Origin: a virus
Length of the DNA: 24,595 nucleotides
Direction: 5' to 3' (one strand)
Virus record (IMG/VR): IMGVR_UViG_3300029448_000420
Span: 1 to 24,595 of that record
The translations under genes were made by a program, and so were the position numbers. Shown piece by piece: positions 7,326 through 13,613 of this stretch (positions within the stretch are counted from its first letter, which is position 1; every line of letters starts with the position of its first letter). The notes below the pieces were generated by a model. That model saw only the letters and a list, made by a program, of their open reading frames with translations, was not told the origin of the DNA and searched no databases.

Positions 7326-7910
7326 ATGCCAAATGCACCTACTCCAATACCTCCAGTAATGCCTTTACCTGGAGCATTTGAGGTGCCTAAGTCTACACTT
7401 GCTCCGCCTTCATTCAATGTTCCAACTTGGGTCCCAATACCTGCTAGATTAAAAGATATTCCAGGACCTAAAACCAGGGGAACAAAAGAAAAGTCGTCAG
7501 AAGAAGAGGAAGAAGAACAGAAAACAGACAGAGAGGTGCTGGATTCCGTGCAGGAAGTCATGACACCATTACCCCCTCTGCCGCCTTACTTTGGAACTGA
7601 CCTAGAAGTTGATAGTCAAATTGAACAAGTAGAATTACCTGGAGGATTTCAAGTACCAGTACCTAAGCAAGAAATCCTCGTCACTGCAGTAGCGACTGCA
7701 GGAGCAGCGGCGGTTGCATCTGTCGGCGCAACAATGGTGGCAGGCAATTTATTCAAACAGATCGTTAAAGTTGCAAAACCTACAATCAAAATTGCTTTAA
7801 AGAAAATCGCTAATCTTCGAGGGAAGCCTTCTGCTCCAACGTGGGCAAGGCAGCGATTGGAATCACGTCAGCGCATAAAGGATAAAAAGGGCTGGAGGGA
7901 TGCAACGTAA
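7326..7910 (+). CDS. Proline-rich protein with one membrane-like segment, 194 aa
   Basis: Three parts are visible: a Pro-rich N-terminus (1-50), a polyacidic patch at about 58-65 (SSEEEEEEQK), and an Ala/Val-rich hydrophobic stretch at about 117-140 (ILVTAVATAGAAAVASVGAT), followed by a basic tail. A glycine/alanine-rich transmembrane helix of this kind can occur in virion proteins ejected into the host or in membrane proteins. I do not recognise the family. The last 101 bp overlap the 3' end of the convergent minus-strand gene. Confidence 0.65.
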   Translation: MPNAPTPIPPVMPLPGAFEVPKSTLAPPSFNVPTWVPIPARLKDIPGPKTRGTKEKSSEEEEEEQKTDREVLDSVQEVMTPLPPLPPYFGTDLEVDSQIEQVELPGGFQVPVPKQEILVTAVATAGAAAVASVGATMVAGNLFKQIVKVAKPTIKIALKKIANLRGKPSAPTWARQRLESRQRIKDKKGWRDAT

Positions 7911-8394
7911 ATCCGCGTTCGTAAATGCCAATGCACTCTTTGACACGAATTAGTTCGTAGTCTAAACGTGTTTTATCAATCTGCAATTGCGCGAGAGCTT
8001 TACAACGTTCAACAGCTCCACCGTTCAATGGGATAGAGATGCTTACTTGAGCTCCAGCATTATTACTGTTGGAGTAAGTATTTGAGTAATTTTCTGTAGA
8101 CAAATAATAAGGAGTTACAGACAGCACAGCTCCATTGCAGTGGATACCACCACCAAACGACTGGGTACTTAAAGATCCTTGGTTGATTTGTACAGCTTGA
8201 TTAGCAACGGAACCAGTAATAGCTGCCTGAGGATTGGCAGATACACTGGTTGCATCGTTAGCTAAAGCTGGAGTAGTAAAAATTACTGCGCAAATACTGA
8301 TAAGGTATTTGTTGTAGTGTCGGTGGTAATAGTCCGCAATGTATCGACAGTTTCGACTAAACCAGCTGGACGCGTTGTGATCTCTAGTTGCCAT
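7810..8394 (-). CDS. Secreted cyanophage-type protein, 194 aa
   Basis: An apparent signal peptide (YLISICAVIFTTPALA, then ND) begins about 29 residues after the ATG at 8394, an unusually long n-region. The mature part contains ITGSVANQAVQINQGSLSTQ and SFGGGIHCNGAVLSVTPYYL, a pattern I recall from marine cyanophage secreted proteins. A C-terminal helical part has Cys residues. It overlaps the upstream secreted-protein gene by 112 nt in the -1 frame and the convergent + gene by 101 bp. No better start is visible nearer the signal sequence: only a rare ATT occurs in frame. Location is probably periplasm or outer membrane; function unknown. Confidence 0.7.
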   Translation of the reverse strand: MATRDHNASSWFSRNCRYIADYYHRHYNKYLISICAVIFTTPALANDATSVSANPQAAITGSVANQAVQINQGSLSTQSFGGGIHCNGAVLSVTPYYLSTENYSNTYSNSNNAGAQVSISIPLNGGAVERCKALAQLQIDKTRLDYELIRVKECIGIYERGFTLHPSSPFYPLCADVIPIAALPTLEQKASLED

Positions 8395-8666
8395 GGCTGA
8401 GTAGCATCTACGATATGAAATTGAATATCAGCTGTATCTGTAATATCAGAAATGTCTACAGAAGCGCCGTTAATATCAATAGCTTCAATATTGTCGCCAT
8501 TCCAGACGTAAGCATCACCACCAAATCGCTCAATAGCTTCTGTTTCAGTTACCGTTTGAGTCGCAGTAACGGTTTGTGTCATCGTACCAGTCGTAAAATT
8601 TGGCTGAGCCGATTGCGCAAAAGCTGCACTTGGGGAAATAAGTAATAATAGTAGAAGGTGCTTCAT
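8283..8666 (-). CDS. Small secreted protein with cleavable signal peptide, 127 aa
   Basis: MKHLLLLLLISPSAAFAQSA is a clear Sec signal peptide with an AFA-Q cleavage site and no lipobox. The mature part is rich in Thr and beta-branched residues (TTGTMTQTVTATQTVTETEA) and then ADIQFHIVDATQPWQLEITT, suggesting a beta fold. From memory, cyanophages carry such a protein directly before the secreted VANQAVQ-type protein, as here. The two minus-strand genes are an island between + strand genes, suggesting their own promoter upstream of 8666. Confidence 0.75.
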   Translation of the reverse strand: MKHLLLLLLISPSAAFAQSAQPNFTTGTMTQTVTATQTVTETEAIERFGGDAYVWNGDNIEAIDINGASVDISDITDTADIQFHIVDATQPWQLEITTRPAGLVETVDTLRTITTDTTTNTLSVFAQ

Positions 8667-8704
8667 GATATTTAAAAGCCCGACAGTTCTATTCTAACTT
8701 TATT

Positions 8705-8926
8705 ATGAATAACGAAGAAGTACAAGAAGAGAAGTTTGCTCTACTATCGACATTTGTACGTCTGGGTATTTTAGTATGGGCAGGCGGAATTCTGACATTA
8801 ACGTATGTCAGCATTCCTTGGTTACCGCAACAGAAAATTGATCCAACATTTATTGCTTCAGTATTTACTGGAACCTTAAGTACATTTGGCATTGAACGCG
8901 CCAAAAGAGATAAGGAAAAAAGCTAA
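8705..8926 (+). CDS. Small membrane protein with two hydrophobic segments (holin candidate)
   Basis: 73 aa. The first hydrophobic helix spans roughly residues 13-35 (STFVRLGILVWAGGILTLTY) and a second spans about 48-62 (FIASVFTGTLSTFGI). The tail is charged (ERAKRDKEKS) and would lie in the cytoplasm. Size and topology fit a class II holin, but a holin cannot be proved by sequence. It starts 38 bp from the divergent secreted-protein gene and precedes two more small membrane-associated genes. Confidence 0.7.
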   Translation: MNNEEVQEEKFALLSTFVRLGILVWAGGILTLTYVSIPWLPQQKIDPTFIASVFTGTLSTFGIERAKRDKEKS

Positions 8927-8951
8927 AATAAAACAAGAGACATAACTAACG

Positions 8952-9116
8952 ATGCTTACTTTAATTCGGCCTATCTTGTTTAGCTTCATTACATCAAAGA
9001 GCGTAAAAAAACTCATTGTTGATCTGCTTGAAGCCTTGGCTGCAAAAACTGAAAATTCGTTAGATGATTTGGCTGTACAGACAGTCAAAGATGCCCTTTT
9101 GCCTAAAGTAAAATAA
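8952..9116 (+). CDS. Short conserved phage protein, 54 aa
   Basis: ATG at 8952, stop TAA at 9114-9116. It encodes MLTLIRPILFSFITSKSVKK, then an amphipathic helical part with Leu/Asp repeats (LIVDLLEALAAKTENSLDDL), ending LPKVK. From memory, near-identical short proteins are found in many marine cyanophages. The hydrophobic N-terminus may be membrane-associated. Too short for usual ORF cutoffs. It lies in the small membrane-protein run with the 8705 and 9180 genes. Confidence 0.7.
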   Translation: MLTLIRPILFSFITSKSVKKLIVDLLEALAAKTENSLDDLAVQTVKDALLPKVK

Positions 9117-9179
9117 CCGAACTTTAATCCCTACGTAAGCGCACGGGACTGCGAGGAGGTTATACATCCCCCAAAAGTC

Positions 9180-9413
9180 ATGATTGAATCACTTGTGTCT
9201 GCAACGATAGCTGTCATAACGGGTGGTGCAATCTTGACTTCCCGTACCCATTCTCGTATTACTGAAATGGAAAAGCGTATTGATGCATTTGAGTTGCGAG
9301 TAGCAGAAGATTATTTATCAAAGAAAGACTTCGGCGGGATACTAGGAAGGCTAGAACGTCAGATGGAAAAAATGGACGAGAAACTAGATCGATTAATTGA
9401 AAGCAAAGGTTAA
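9180..9413 (+). CDS. Membrane-anchored coiled-coil protein, 77 aa (spanin- or XhlA-like)
   Basis: The N-terminal hydrophobic segment (LVSATIAVITGGAILTS) is followed by a heptad-patterned charged helix (RITEMEKRIDAFELRVAEDY and LERQMEKMDEKLDRLIES). This layout resembles inner-membrane spanins or lysis accessory proteins; no lipoprotein partner is seen. A GAGGAGGT Shine-Dalgarno-like element lies at about 9153-9160, some 19 bases before the ATG and so rather far. The function is inferred from topology and neighbours only. Confidence 0.7.
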   Translation: MIESLVSATIAVITGGAILTSRTHSRITEMEKRIDAFELRVAEDYLSKKDFGGILGRLERQMEKMDEKLDRLIESKG

Positions 9414-9470
9414 TCTCCCGAAAGAGACAATTAATAAGTAAAGTTAAGACAAGTTGCTTACTAACAACTT

Positions 9471-9923
9471 ATGGGTATCGCTGAAGACTGGAGTGAACTT
9501 CTATTCTCTCTAGATTGCCTTTCTAAAGGCTCTGCTAAGCGCAAGTTCCGTAAATCAATTAAATATGGTTGGGGCGGATTGTGCTGTTACTGTCGCTCCG
9601 AAAGAGCAACAACACTAGATCACGTCAAACCAAAGTCAAAAGGGGGAAGTAGTTTAAGAAGCAATTTGCTTCCTGCCTGCCAGACATGTAATCACTCTAA
9701 AGGGTCAGAAAACTGGCTAACATGGTTTGAAAGGCAAACATTTTATAACAGTATTGCCAAAGAACTTATTGAAGAGTGGATTTCAAACAAAAGATTTATC
9801 GAGGAGGAATTAGATGACCGCGAAACTATCAATAGAACAGAGGTTTGCTCTTACACGAGCCCGTTACGAAGTTTCGAGGATGAGCCGTCCAGCCTTGGAA
9901 AGGACAGCCTTGCGCTTGCTTAA
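9471..9923 (+). CDS. HNH endonuclease
   Basis: The HNH core is complete: CCYC (zinc Cys 38 and 41), TTLDHVKPKSKGG (D50 H51), LRSNLLPACQTCNHSKG (N65, Cys 70 and 73, N74-H75). Such nucleases nick or cut DNA and in phages are often free-standing homing endonucleases. It is 150 aa; the last 36 residues, beyond about 9814, are read through the start of the next gene in another frame and look unstructured, as if the ORF had been extended by loss of an earlier stop. Its position directly before the NblA-like gene suggests insertion there. Confidence 0.85.
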   Translation: MGIAEDWSELLFSLDCLSKGSAKRKFRKSIKYGWGGLCCYCRSERATTLDHVKPKSKGGSSLRSNLLPACQTCNHSKGSENWLTWFERQTFYNSIAKELIEEWISNKRFIEEELDDRETINRTEVCSYTSPLRSFEDEPSSLGKDSLALA

Positions 9924-10137
9924 AACACGAATGGAGCAAAAGAATGGTGTCCAAGAGACGTTAGCTGCAAACGGTATTATTTTTAAAATCGACGAGCAGC
10001 AAGGCGGCTTGCCGGAGATCATTAGTGAAGAAACCTTCATGGATCTACTGACACTTACTGATGAGTTGCCTACAACAATCGATGAAGATGATTATGAAAA
10101 CGACGACCTGGACGATGATGGCCTCATGATTATTTAA
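9814..10137 (+). CDS. nblA: NblA-like phycobilisome-degradation adaptor with acidic tail
   Basis: A strong Shine-Dalgarno (GAGGAGG) precedes the ATG at 9814. Residues 5-24 (LSIEQRFALTRARYEVSRMS) match my recollection of cyanobacterial NblA proteins, LSLEQQF...QVSQMS, with identical spacing of L-S-E-Q-F and V-S-x-M-S; a second amphipathic helix with a QETL motif follows with about one residue offset. NblA (about 60 aa) forms helical-hairpin dimers and links phycobiliproteins to the Clp protease. Cyanophage nblA genes are known. This protein is longer (107 aa): residues 60-107 form a strongly acidic tail not found in NblA. It overlaps the HNH gene by 110 nt. The call rests on an eye alignment, so it remains provisional. 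Confidence 0.5.
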   Translation: MTAKLSIEQRFALTRARYEVSRMSRPALERTALRLLKTRMEQKNGVQETLAANGIIFKIDEQQGGLPEIISEETFMDLLTLTDELPTTIDEDDYENDDLDDDGLMII

Positions 10138-10172
10138 ATTTAGTTAGACTGACTTCAGTTATTTAGCTAAAC

Positions 10173-10409
10173 ATGGAATATGTTGTAGGTCCTGTAATTG
10201 CTGCACTTATGAGCATTGCATTTACAGAAAAGAGATTGAGGATGATTGACAATAAAAATACGGTAAACGTAAAAAATCTGGAAGAACAGATTGAGGTTGT
10301 ATCTAATCAAAGCGATAAATACAATCAAGAGTTGCCCTCGCAAGTTATGCGGACACTTCTGCCAGTTGCAAAAGAAGTCACTAAGTTGAAACAGACAGTC
10401 GGCATATAA
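10173..10409 (+). CDS. Small membrane-anchored protein, 78 aa
   Basis: A short hydrophobic N-terminus (MEYVVGPVIAALMSIAF) is followed by a charged, partly coiled helix (VNVKNLEEQIEVVSNQSDKY) and a C-terminal ending KLKQTVGI. From memory it resembles conserved cyanophage small proteins. Topology is N-terminal anchor with a soluble tail. It could belong to the lysis or membrane group with the 8705 and 9180 proteins; no function is assigned. Confidence 0.65.
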   Translation: MEYVVGPVIAALMSIAFTEKRLRMIDNKNTVNVKNLEEQIEVVSNQSDKYNQELPSQVMRTLLPVAKEVTKLKQTVGI

Positions 10410-10433
10410 TAGATAAGTAGCCGTTAAGAAGAT

Positions 10434-10748
10434 GTGAGATCCGCAGGAATACGCAATAAACCCGTTGATCGCCGCTATTTAAGCGATCAAGATAAATCTG
10501 ACTACAACAATAGTGGTGAATACAGCCGCGCAGCAACGGCTGTAAAGCGTGCTCGTGCGTATCGAGGCAACATGGCGTATCAACGTAATCGTCCGCCTCG
10601 TACTGTTGAAAGGACGCCAGGTACAGGCGGTTTTGGTGTAGGTCTTGGTGCACAGATTGCTCGTAACCGAGAGATTGGTCAGACAAAACAAATGTTTGAA
10701 GAGCTTAGACCAGACCTTGAACAGCCGATGTACGATATCTATAAATAA
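10434..10748 (+). CDS. Hypothetical basic protein, 104 aa, GTG start
   Basis: Starts with GTG at 10434 (MRSAGIRNKPVDRRYLSDQD); an overlapping ATG at 10432 runs into a stop at once. It is Arg/Tyr-rich, with a glycine-rich stretch (TPGTGGFGVGLGAQIARNRE). The next in-frame Met is at residue 47, so a GTG start is favoured. Basic and of low hydrophobicity, perhaps a structural or nucleic-acid-binding protein. It is the last + gene before the bidirectional terminator. Confidence 0.6.
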   Translation: MRSAGIRNKPVDRRYLSDQDKSDYNNSGEYSRAATAVKRARAYRGNMAYQRNRPPRTVERTPGTGGFGVGLGAQIARNREIGQTKQMFEELRPDLEQPMYDIYK

Positions 10749-10754
10749 ACAGAA

Positions 10755-10778
10755 AAAAGCCCCCGTTAGGGGGCTTTT
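10755..10778. terminator. Bidirectional rho-independent terminator
   Basis: AAAAGCCCCC, loop GTTA, GGGGGCTTTT: a perfect 10-bp stem with A-tract and T-tract, so it works for both strands. It lies between the convergent genes ending at 10748 (+) and 10800 (-) and marks the boundary between the + and - halves of the window. Confidence 0.92.
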
Positions 10779-10799
10779 GAGTGAGCCTGATCTAGTTTA

Positions 10800-11168
10800 T
10801 CAGAAACTATACTTCACGCCAACTTTGGTGCCATAGCCGTTATCAGCATCGCCGTCAACAGTAATGAAGGAGACTTCACCATAGACGTTCAGAGATTCAG
10901 TCACGTTAAAGCCAGCACCGGCCTTACCAGAAAGCTCAGTTGTGGTATCAGCGCCATCAACAGCAACAATAGAAGGACCAGCTTGAACATAGTAAGAGCC
11001 ACGCTCACCAACAGGACCTTCGTAACCGACATGGAAGTCAGTCACAGCAGATTGATAATCGGAACCGGCGAATCCACTGTTGGACTCGATGTTGGCGTAA
11101 GGACCAGCGATCGCAGGAGCAGCGAACAGAGAAACAGCTGCAGCGGCAGCAGAAATTTTAACAATCAT
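10800..11168 (-). CDS. Outer-membrane beta-barrel-like protein with signal peptide, 122 aa
   Basis: A Sec signal peptide (MIVKISAAAAAVSLFAAPAIA, cleavage before GPYANIE) is followed by alternating strands with Tyr and Gly (FHVGYEGPVGERGSYYVQAG, LNVYGEVSFITV) and a C-terminal strand ending GVKYSF. A terminal Phe is the classic BAM-recognition signal of outer-membrane barrels. At about 100 mature residues it is small. From memory, close relatives are common in marine cyanophages. A role in altering the host surface, for example superinfection exclusion, is inference. Its 3' end faces the bidirectional terminator. Confidence 0.8.
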   Translation of the reverse strand: MIVKISAAAAAVSLFAAPAIAGPYANIESNSGFAGSDYQSAVTDFHVGYEGPVGERGSYYVQAGPSIVAVDGADTTTELSGKAGAGFNVTESLNVYGEVSFITVDGDADNGYGTKVGVKYSF

Positions 11169-11235
11169 GATTAAAAAGAATTAGATATCGAGCGACAGTA
11201 CATATCGCACTTACAATTTTAATTGATAAAAAGAC

Positions 11236-11262
11236 AAAAAAAGACCTCCTAATAAGGAGGCC
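11236..11262 (-). terminator. Rho-independent terminator on the minus strand
   Basis: On the minus strand: CCTCCT, loop TATT, AGGAGG (with an extra mismatch then a G-C pair), followed by a run of seven T. It sits just after the stop of the 56-aa gene (11280-11450) and separates it from the outer-membrane protein gene. Confidence 0.8.
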
Positions 11263-11279
11263 ATACAGTTATTTAATTG

Positions 11280-11450
11280 TCAGTTATAGCAGTACTTGAT
11301 ACCACGATAGGTGTAGCAACGACCAGTTTTGTCTTCTTTAGTCCAAGTCATGGTCTGAAGTTCGTTACTGATGTGATGCTGACGCTCTGCTTGACTGCGC
11401 AGCTCTTTTTTGCGGGCAGAAATTAAGCCCTGTACGGTTAGGTTAGACAT
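11280..11450 (-). CDS. Small conserved protein, 56 aa, with DUF4278-like ending
   Basis: ATG at 11450, stop at 11282-11280. It encodes MSNLTVQGLISARKKELRSQ, a helical part, and the ending CYTYRGIKYCYN. The YRGxxY pattern recalls DUF4278, a small cyanobacterial/cyanophage family (from memory). Two Cys flank this motif. It is followed at once by an intrinsic terminator and preceded by a 124-bp non-coding segment, so it may be transcribed alone. Function unknown. Confidence 0.65.
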   Translation of the reverse strand: MSNLTVQGLISARKKELRSQAERQHHISNELQTMTWTKEDKTGRCYTYRGIKYCYN

Positions 11451-11574
11451 AAGTTGTTCTCGATAAGTGTGAATGAATTCCCGTTGCTTCGCCCCTGCGG
11501 GTTACTTGCGACCTAGCTAAAGGTTCAACGCACTTACATAAAGTGTAGCTAATGTTACTAGTTCACGGCGAACA
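11451..11574. other. Non-coding segment with several small inverted repeats
   Basis: No ORF is supported. It contains CACTT-ACATA-AAGTG (11531-11545), two TAGCTA palindromes (11514-11519, 11546-11551) and two mutually exclusive pairings near the upstream gene's end: AATGTT (11551-11556) with AACATT (11571-11576), or GTTC (11561-11564) with GAAC (11570-11573). No U-tract for a standard terminator is seen. It probably holds the promoter of the 56-aa gene and the 3' region of the 59-aa gene. Confidence 0.4.
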
Positions 11575-11754
11575 TTAACTATCAAGTAATTGTAAATCTA
11601 ACAAAGCTTTATGAAGTCCTAGCTGGATTTTTTTAAGCTCCTCTTGTTCTTTAGGATGACCACCTGGCCATTTTTCTACATACTTATCAAATGCTTTACA
11701 GATGTAACGTAAGGCATTTTGATCGACTTCAAAGTTAAAGGTATAGCCAGACAT
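11575..11754 (-). CDS. Small hypothetical protein, 59 aa
   Basis: ATG at 11754, stop TAA at 11577-11575. It encodes MSGYTFNFEVDQNALRYICK, AFDKYVEKWPGGHPKEQEEL, then a helix ending LLDLQLLDS. It starts 13 bp after the stop of the polymerase gene, so it is probably in the same operon. No recognisable domain. It is below the usual ORF cutoff and easily missed. Confidence 0.65.
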   Translation of the reverse strand: MSGYTFNFEVDQNALRYICKAFDKYVEKWPGGHPKEQEELKKIQLGLHKALLDLQLLDS

Positions 11755-11766
11755 AATACTATCGTA

Positions 11767-13071
11767 TTAGTGTGTACTAGCCCAATTATTGCCATGATCA
11801 GCAGCTGCTGTAATTGGAACACGGAAGTTATAGTAATCGCCAGCTTTAGGAGCAGCAGCTTCTAATAGATGTTTGACGCGATCAACTTCTGAAGGTATAA
11901 CAGATAACTGCACTTCATCGTGCACATATGCACACCTTGTGTAGTCAGTGTCGTATGTAAGACCTGCTGCATCAAGCAACTCTTGACCTATTACCACCCA
12001 ACGCTTACTGATGATGGCACCTGCGGACTGTAAAAGATAATTGAGCGAGGCGTGTTCAGCAGTACAGAACACAGGCCTCCCATCAAGAGCCCTAAGACGA
12101 CCACAACCTCTAACTCGTTCTTTAACTGCATTAATCAGTGGCTCCAAACCAGGAATAGCGTCAAGAAATTTACGGCGCAGCTCTTGACCTAGCTGCTTTT
12201 TCTGTGCATCAGAAAGTTCAGGATGGAAACTATGACCAAGTTTCTGATCACCAGCACCATATATAAACGCATACGTAAGGGTCTTGACCTCCTTACGCGT
12301 GCATCCTACGCGATCAGCGTTTTGTTGATGAATGTCTCCATTAAGTAAAACATCTGCATAAGCGCCATTATCAAACCGTGCGAGATAATGTCCAAGTGCC
12401 CTGAGCTCTAGCTGTTCAAGGTCTGCACCTACAAGAATGTGACCTTGATGAGGGACAAAGAGCTCCCGTGCCCATGGTGCGCTCACGACCTGTCCAAGAT
12501 TCGGACCACGGTGCGCATTTCGTCCCGTTTGTGTCGCAAGTGTGCAGCTGTGGTGAATGCAACCGTCGCCCTCAATAGAGTTGAACCAAGAGTTGGTTCC
12601 CTCCGACAGTTGCCCTAACCACTTCTGCAATGTAAGAAGTCGAATAAACATCTCACATTCATCATGAAGTAATTGATTCCCTTGAGACAAAGCAGCGTCC
12701 CGCATCTCGCCAATAGTTGCTTCGTCAACCTTGGGCTTACCAGTGTTAGTAACCTTTGTAAAACGAGCACCGCGAAAAGTTTGAAGTGCCCATGCAATGT
12801 TTTGACGAGACGTTGGATTGAAGTCAATAAGTCTTGTCATTGGCGCACCTGCTACATAACCCTTCTTTTTATCAGCACGCTTAGGAGTAAAAACTTTACC
12901 GGGTACATACTTATAAACGGAAGTAATGCGTTGAGATAATGCGTCGAACTCTTCTTGAAGTTCTGAGCGAACGCGAATAGCAGCATCCATGTCAAAGCGA
13001 AAACCTGAAGCTTCTTGCTGAGACATGATTTCAGCTACTTGCATTTCTAGTTTGACGTAATCAGCAATCAT
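11767..13071 (-). CDS. T7-type family A DNA polymerase, polymerase domain only
   Basis: A 434-aa protein that aligns with T7 gp5 from just after its exonuclease domain to the C-terminus. Motif A: LVGADLEQLELRALGHY (catalytic D217). Motif B: RKEVKTLTYAFIYGAGD (R259, K263, Y267). Motif C: YVHDEVQL (H384 D385 E386). All catalytic residues are present. The thumb has YVAGAP and FNPTSRQN as in T7, but the segment before them, corresponding to the thioredoxin-binding loop, is far shorter than in T7. The 3'-5' exonuclease is a separate gene 14 bp upstream, in a different frame with stops between, so the polymerase is genuinely split. No Shine-Dalgarno precedes the ATG at 13071. Confidence 0.93.
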   Translation of the reverse strand: MIADYVKLEMQVAEIMSQQEASGFRFDMDAAIRVRSELQEEFDALSQRITSVYKYVPGKVFTPKRADKKKGYVAGAPMTRLIDFNPTSRQNIAWALQTFRGARFTKVTNTGKPKVDEATIGEMRDAALSQGNQLLHDECEMFIRLLTLQKWLGQLSEGTNSWFNSIEGDGCIHHSCTLATQTGRNAHRGPNLGQVVSAPWARELFVPHQGHILVGADLEQLELRALGHYLARFDNGAYADVLLNGDIHQQNADRVGCTRKEVKTLTYAFIYGAGDQKLGHSFHPELSDAQKKQLGQELRRKFLDAIPGLEPLINAVKERVRGCGRLRALDGRPVFCTAEHASLNYLLQSAGAIISKRWVVIGQELLDAAGLTYDTDYTRCAYVHDEVQLSVIPSEVDRVKHLLEAAAPKAGDYYNFRVPITAAADHGNNWASTH

Positions 13072-13085
13072 TGTTGGTTAATGGA

Positions 13086-13613
13086 TTATTCGTAAGTACT
13101 CATCCGACGCATGAGCATTTGATAAAGCTTGTATGTAACTTCAGTATCCTGAATACAGTAATCAAGCATTTCAGGCGTATATTCTTTCCAAGATTCTTTG
13201 TCTTCACCGAAGTCTCCTTTAAAGCACTGAAGACGATAACCCCAAGCTTTGAGGCTATGACGACCGTATAGACGCTGAGGCATTCCTTCTGGACGCCGCT
13301 CGTAGTCTCTATCCTCAATTTTTGGATAAAATAATCTACTCATGATAAGCGTATCAATAATTTCACCAGTAGGATTGAAGTCTGGATACTGCTCTTTAAT
13401 CAAAGGAATGTCATAGCCAATAATGTTATGACCAATAAGCACATCTGCACGTTCAAGAGTTTTAATACCTTGAAGAATAGTGCGCTCAGGCAAATGGTCA
13501 AATACTTCGGGCTCAGCTGTATCGGCTACATTACGCACAACAATGCAATGCATCTTAGAACCACGTCTAAGTAAGCCGGTACTTTCAATATCAAACAGAA
13601 GCTCAGTCTTCAC
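13086..13613 (-). CDS. DnaQ-like 3'-5' exonuclease, split proofreading domain of a T7-type polymerase
   Basis: With GTG at 13613 the protein starts MKTELLFDIESTGLL, exactly where T7 gp5 begins (MIVSDIEANALL); this gives 175 aa and an 11-nt overlap with the deaminase-like gene. An ATG at 13649 (187 aa) is the alternative. Exo I is DIE, Exo II lies in GHNIIGYDIPL (N and D), and Exo III is YCIQDTEV (Tyr and Asp), so all four acidic ligands are present. T7-like features continue: IDTLIMSRLFYP and GRHSLKAWGYRL. It should work in trans with the polymerase encoded next, giving proofreading as a two-subunit enzyme. Confidence 0.9.
   Translation of the reverse strand: MKTELLFDIESTGLLRRGSKMHCIVVRNVADTAEPEVFDHLPERTILQGIKTLERADVLIGHNIIGYDIPLIKEQYPDFNPTGEIIDTLIMSRLFYPKIEDRDYERRPEGMPQRLYGRHSLKAWGYRLQCFKGDFGEDKESWKEYTPEMLDYCIQDTEVTYKLYQMLMRRMSTYE

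Noticed and set aside
8283-8394. Programmed -1 frameshift fusing the two secreted proteins
   Set aside because: The second frame is -1 to the first, but no slippery heptamer is present and a fusion would bury a signal peptide inside the protein.
8283-8666. Rz/Rz1-type embedded spanin pair
   Set aside because: The overlap is suggestive, but neither protein has a lipobox nor a coiled-coil periplasmic domain.
12673-12939. 88-aa + strand ORF antisense to the DNA polymerase
   Set aside because: The minus-strand polymerase frame is conserved through this region; the antisense ORF has no recognisable feature.
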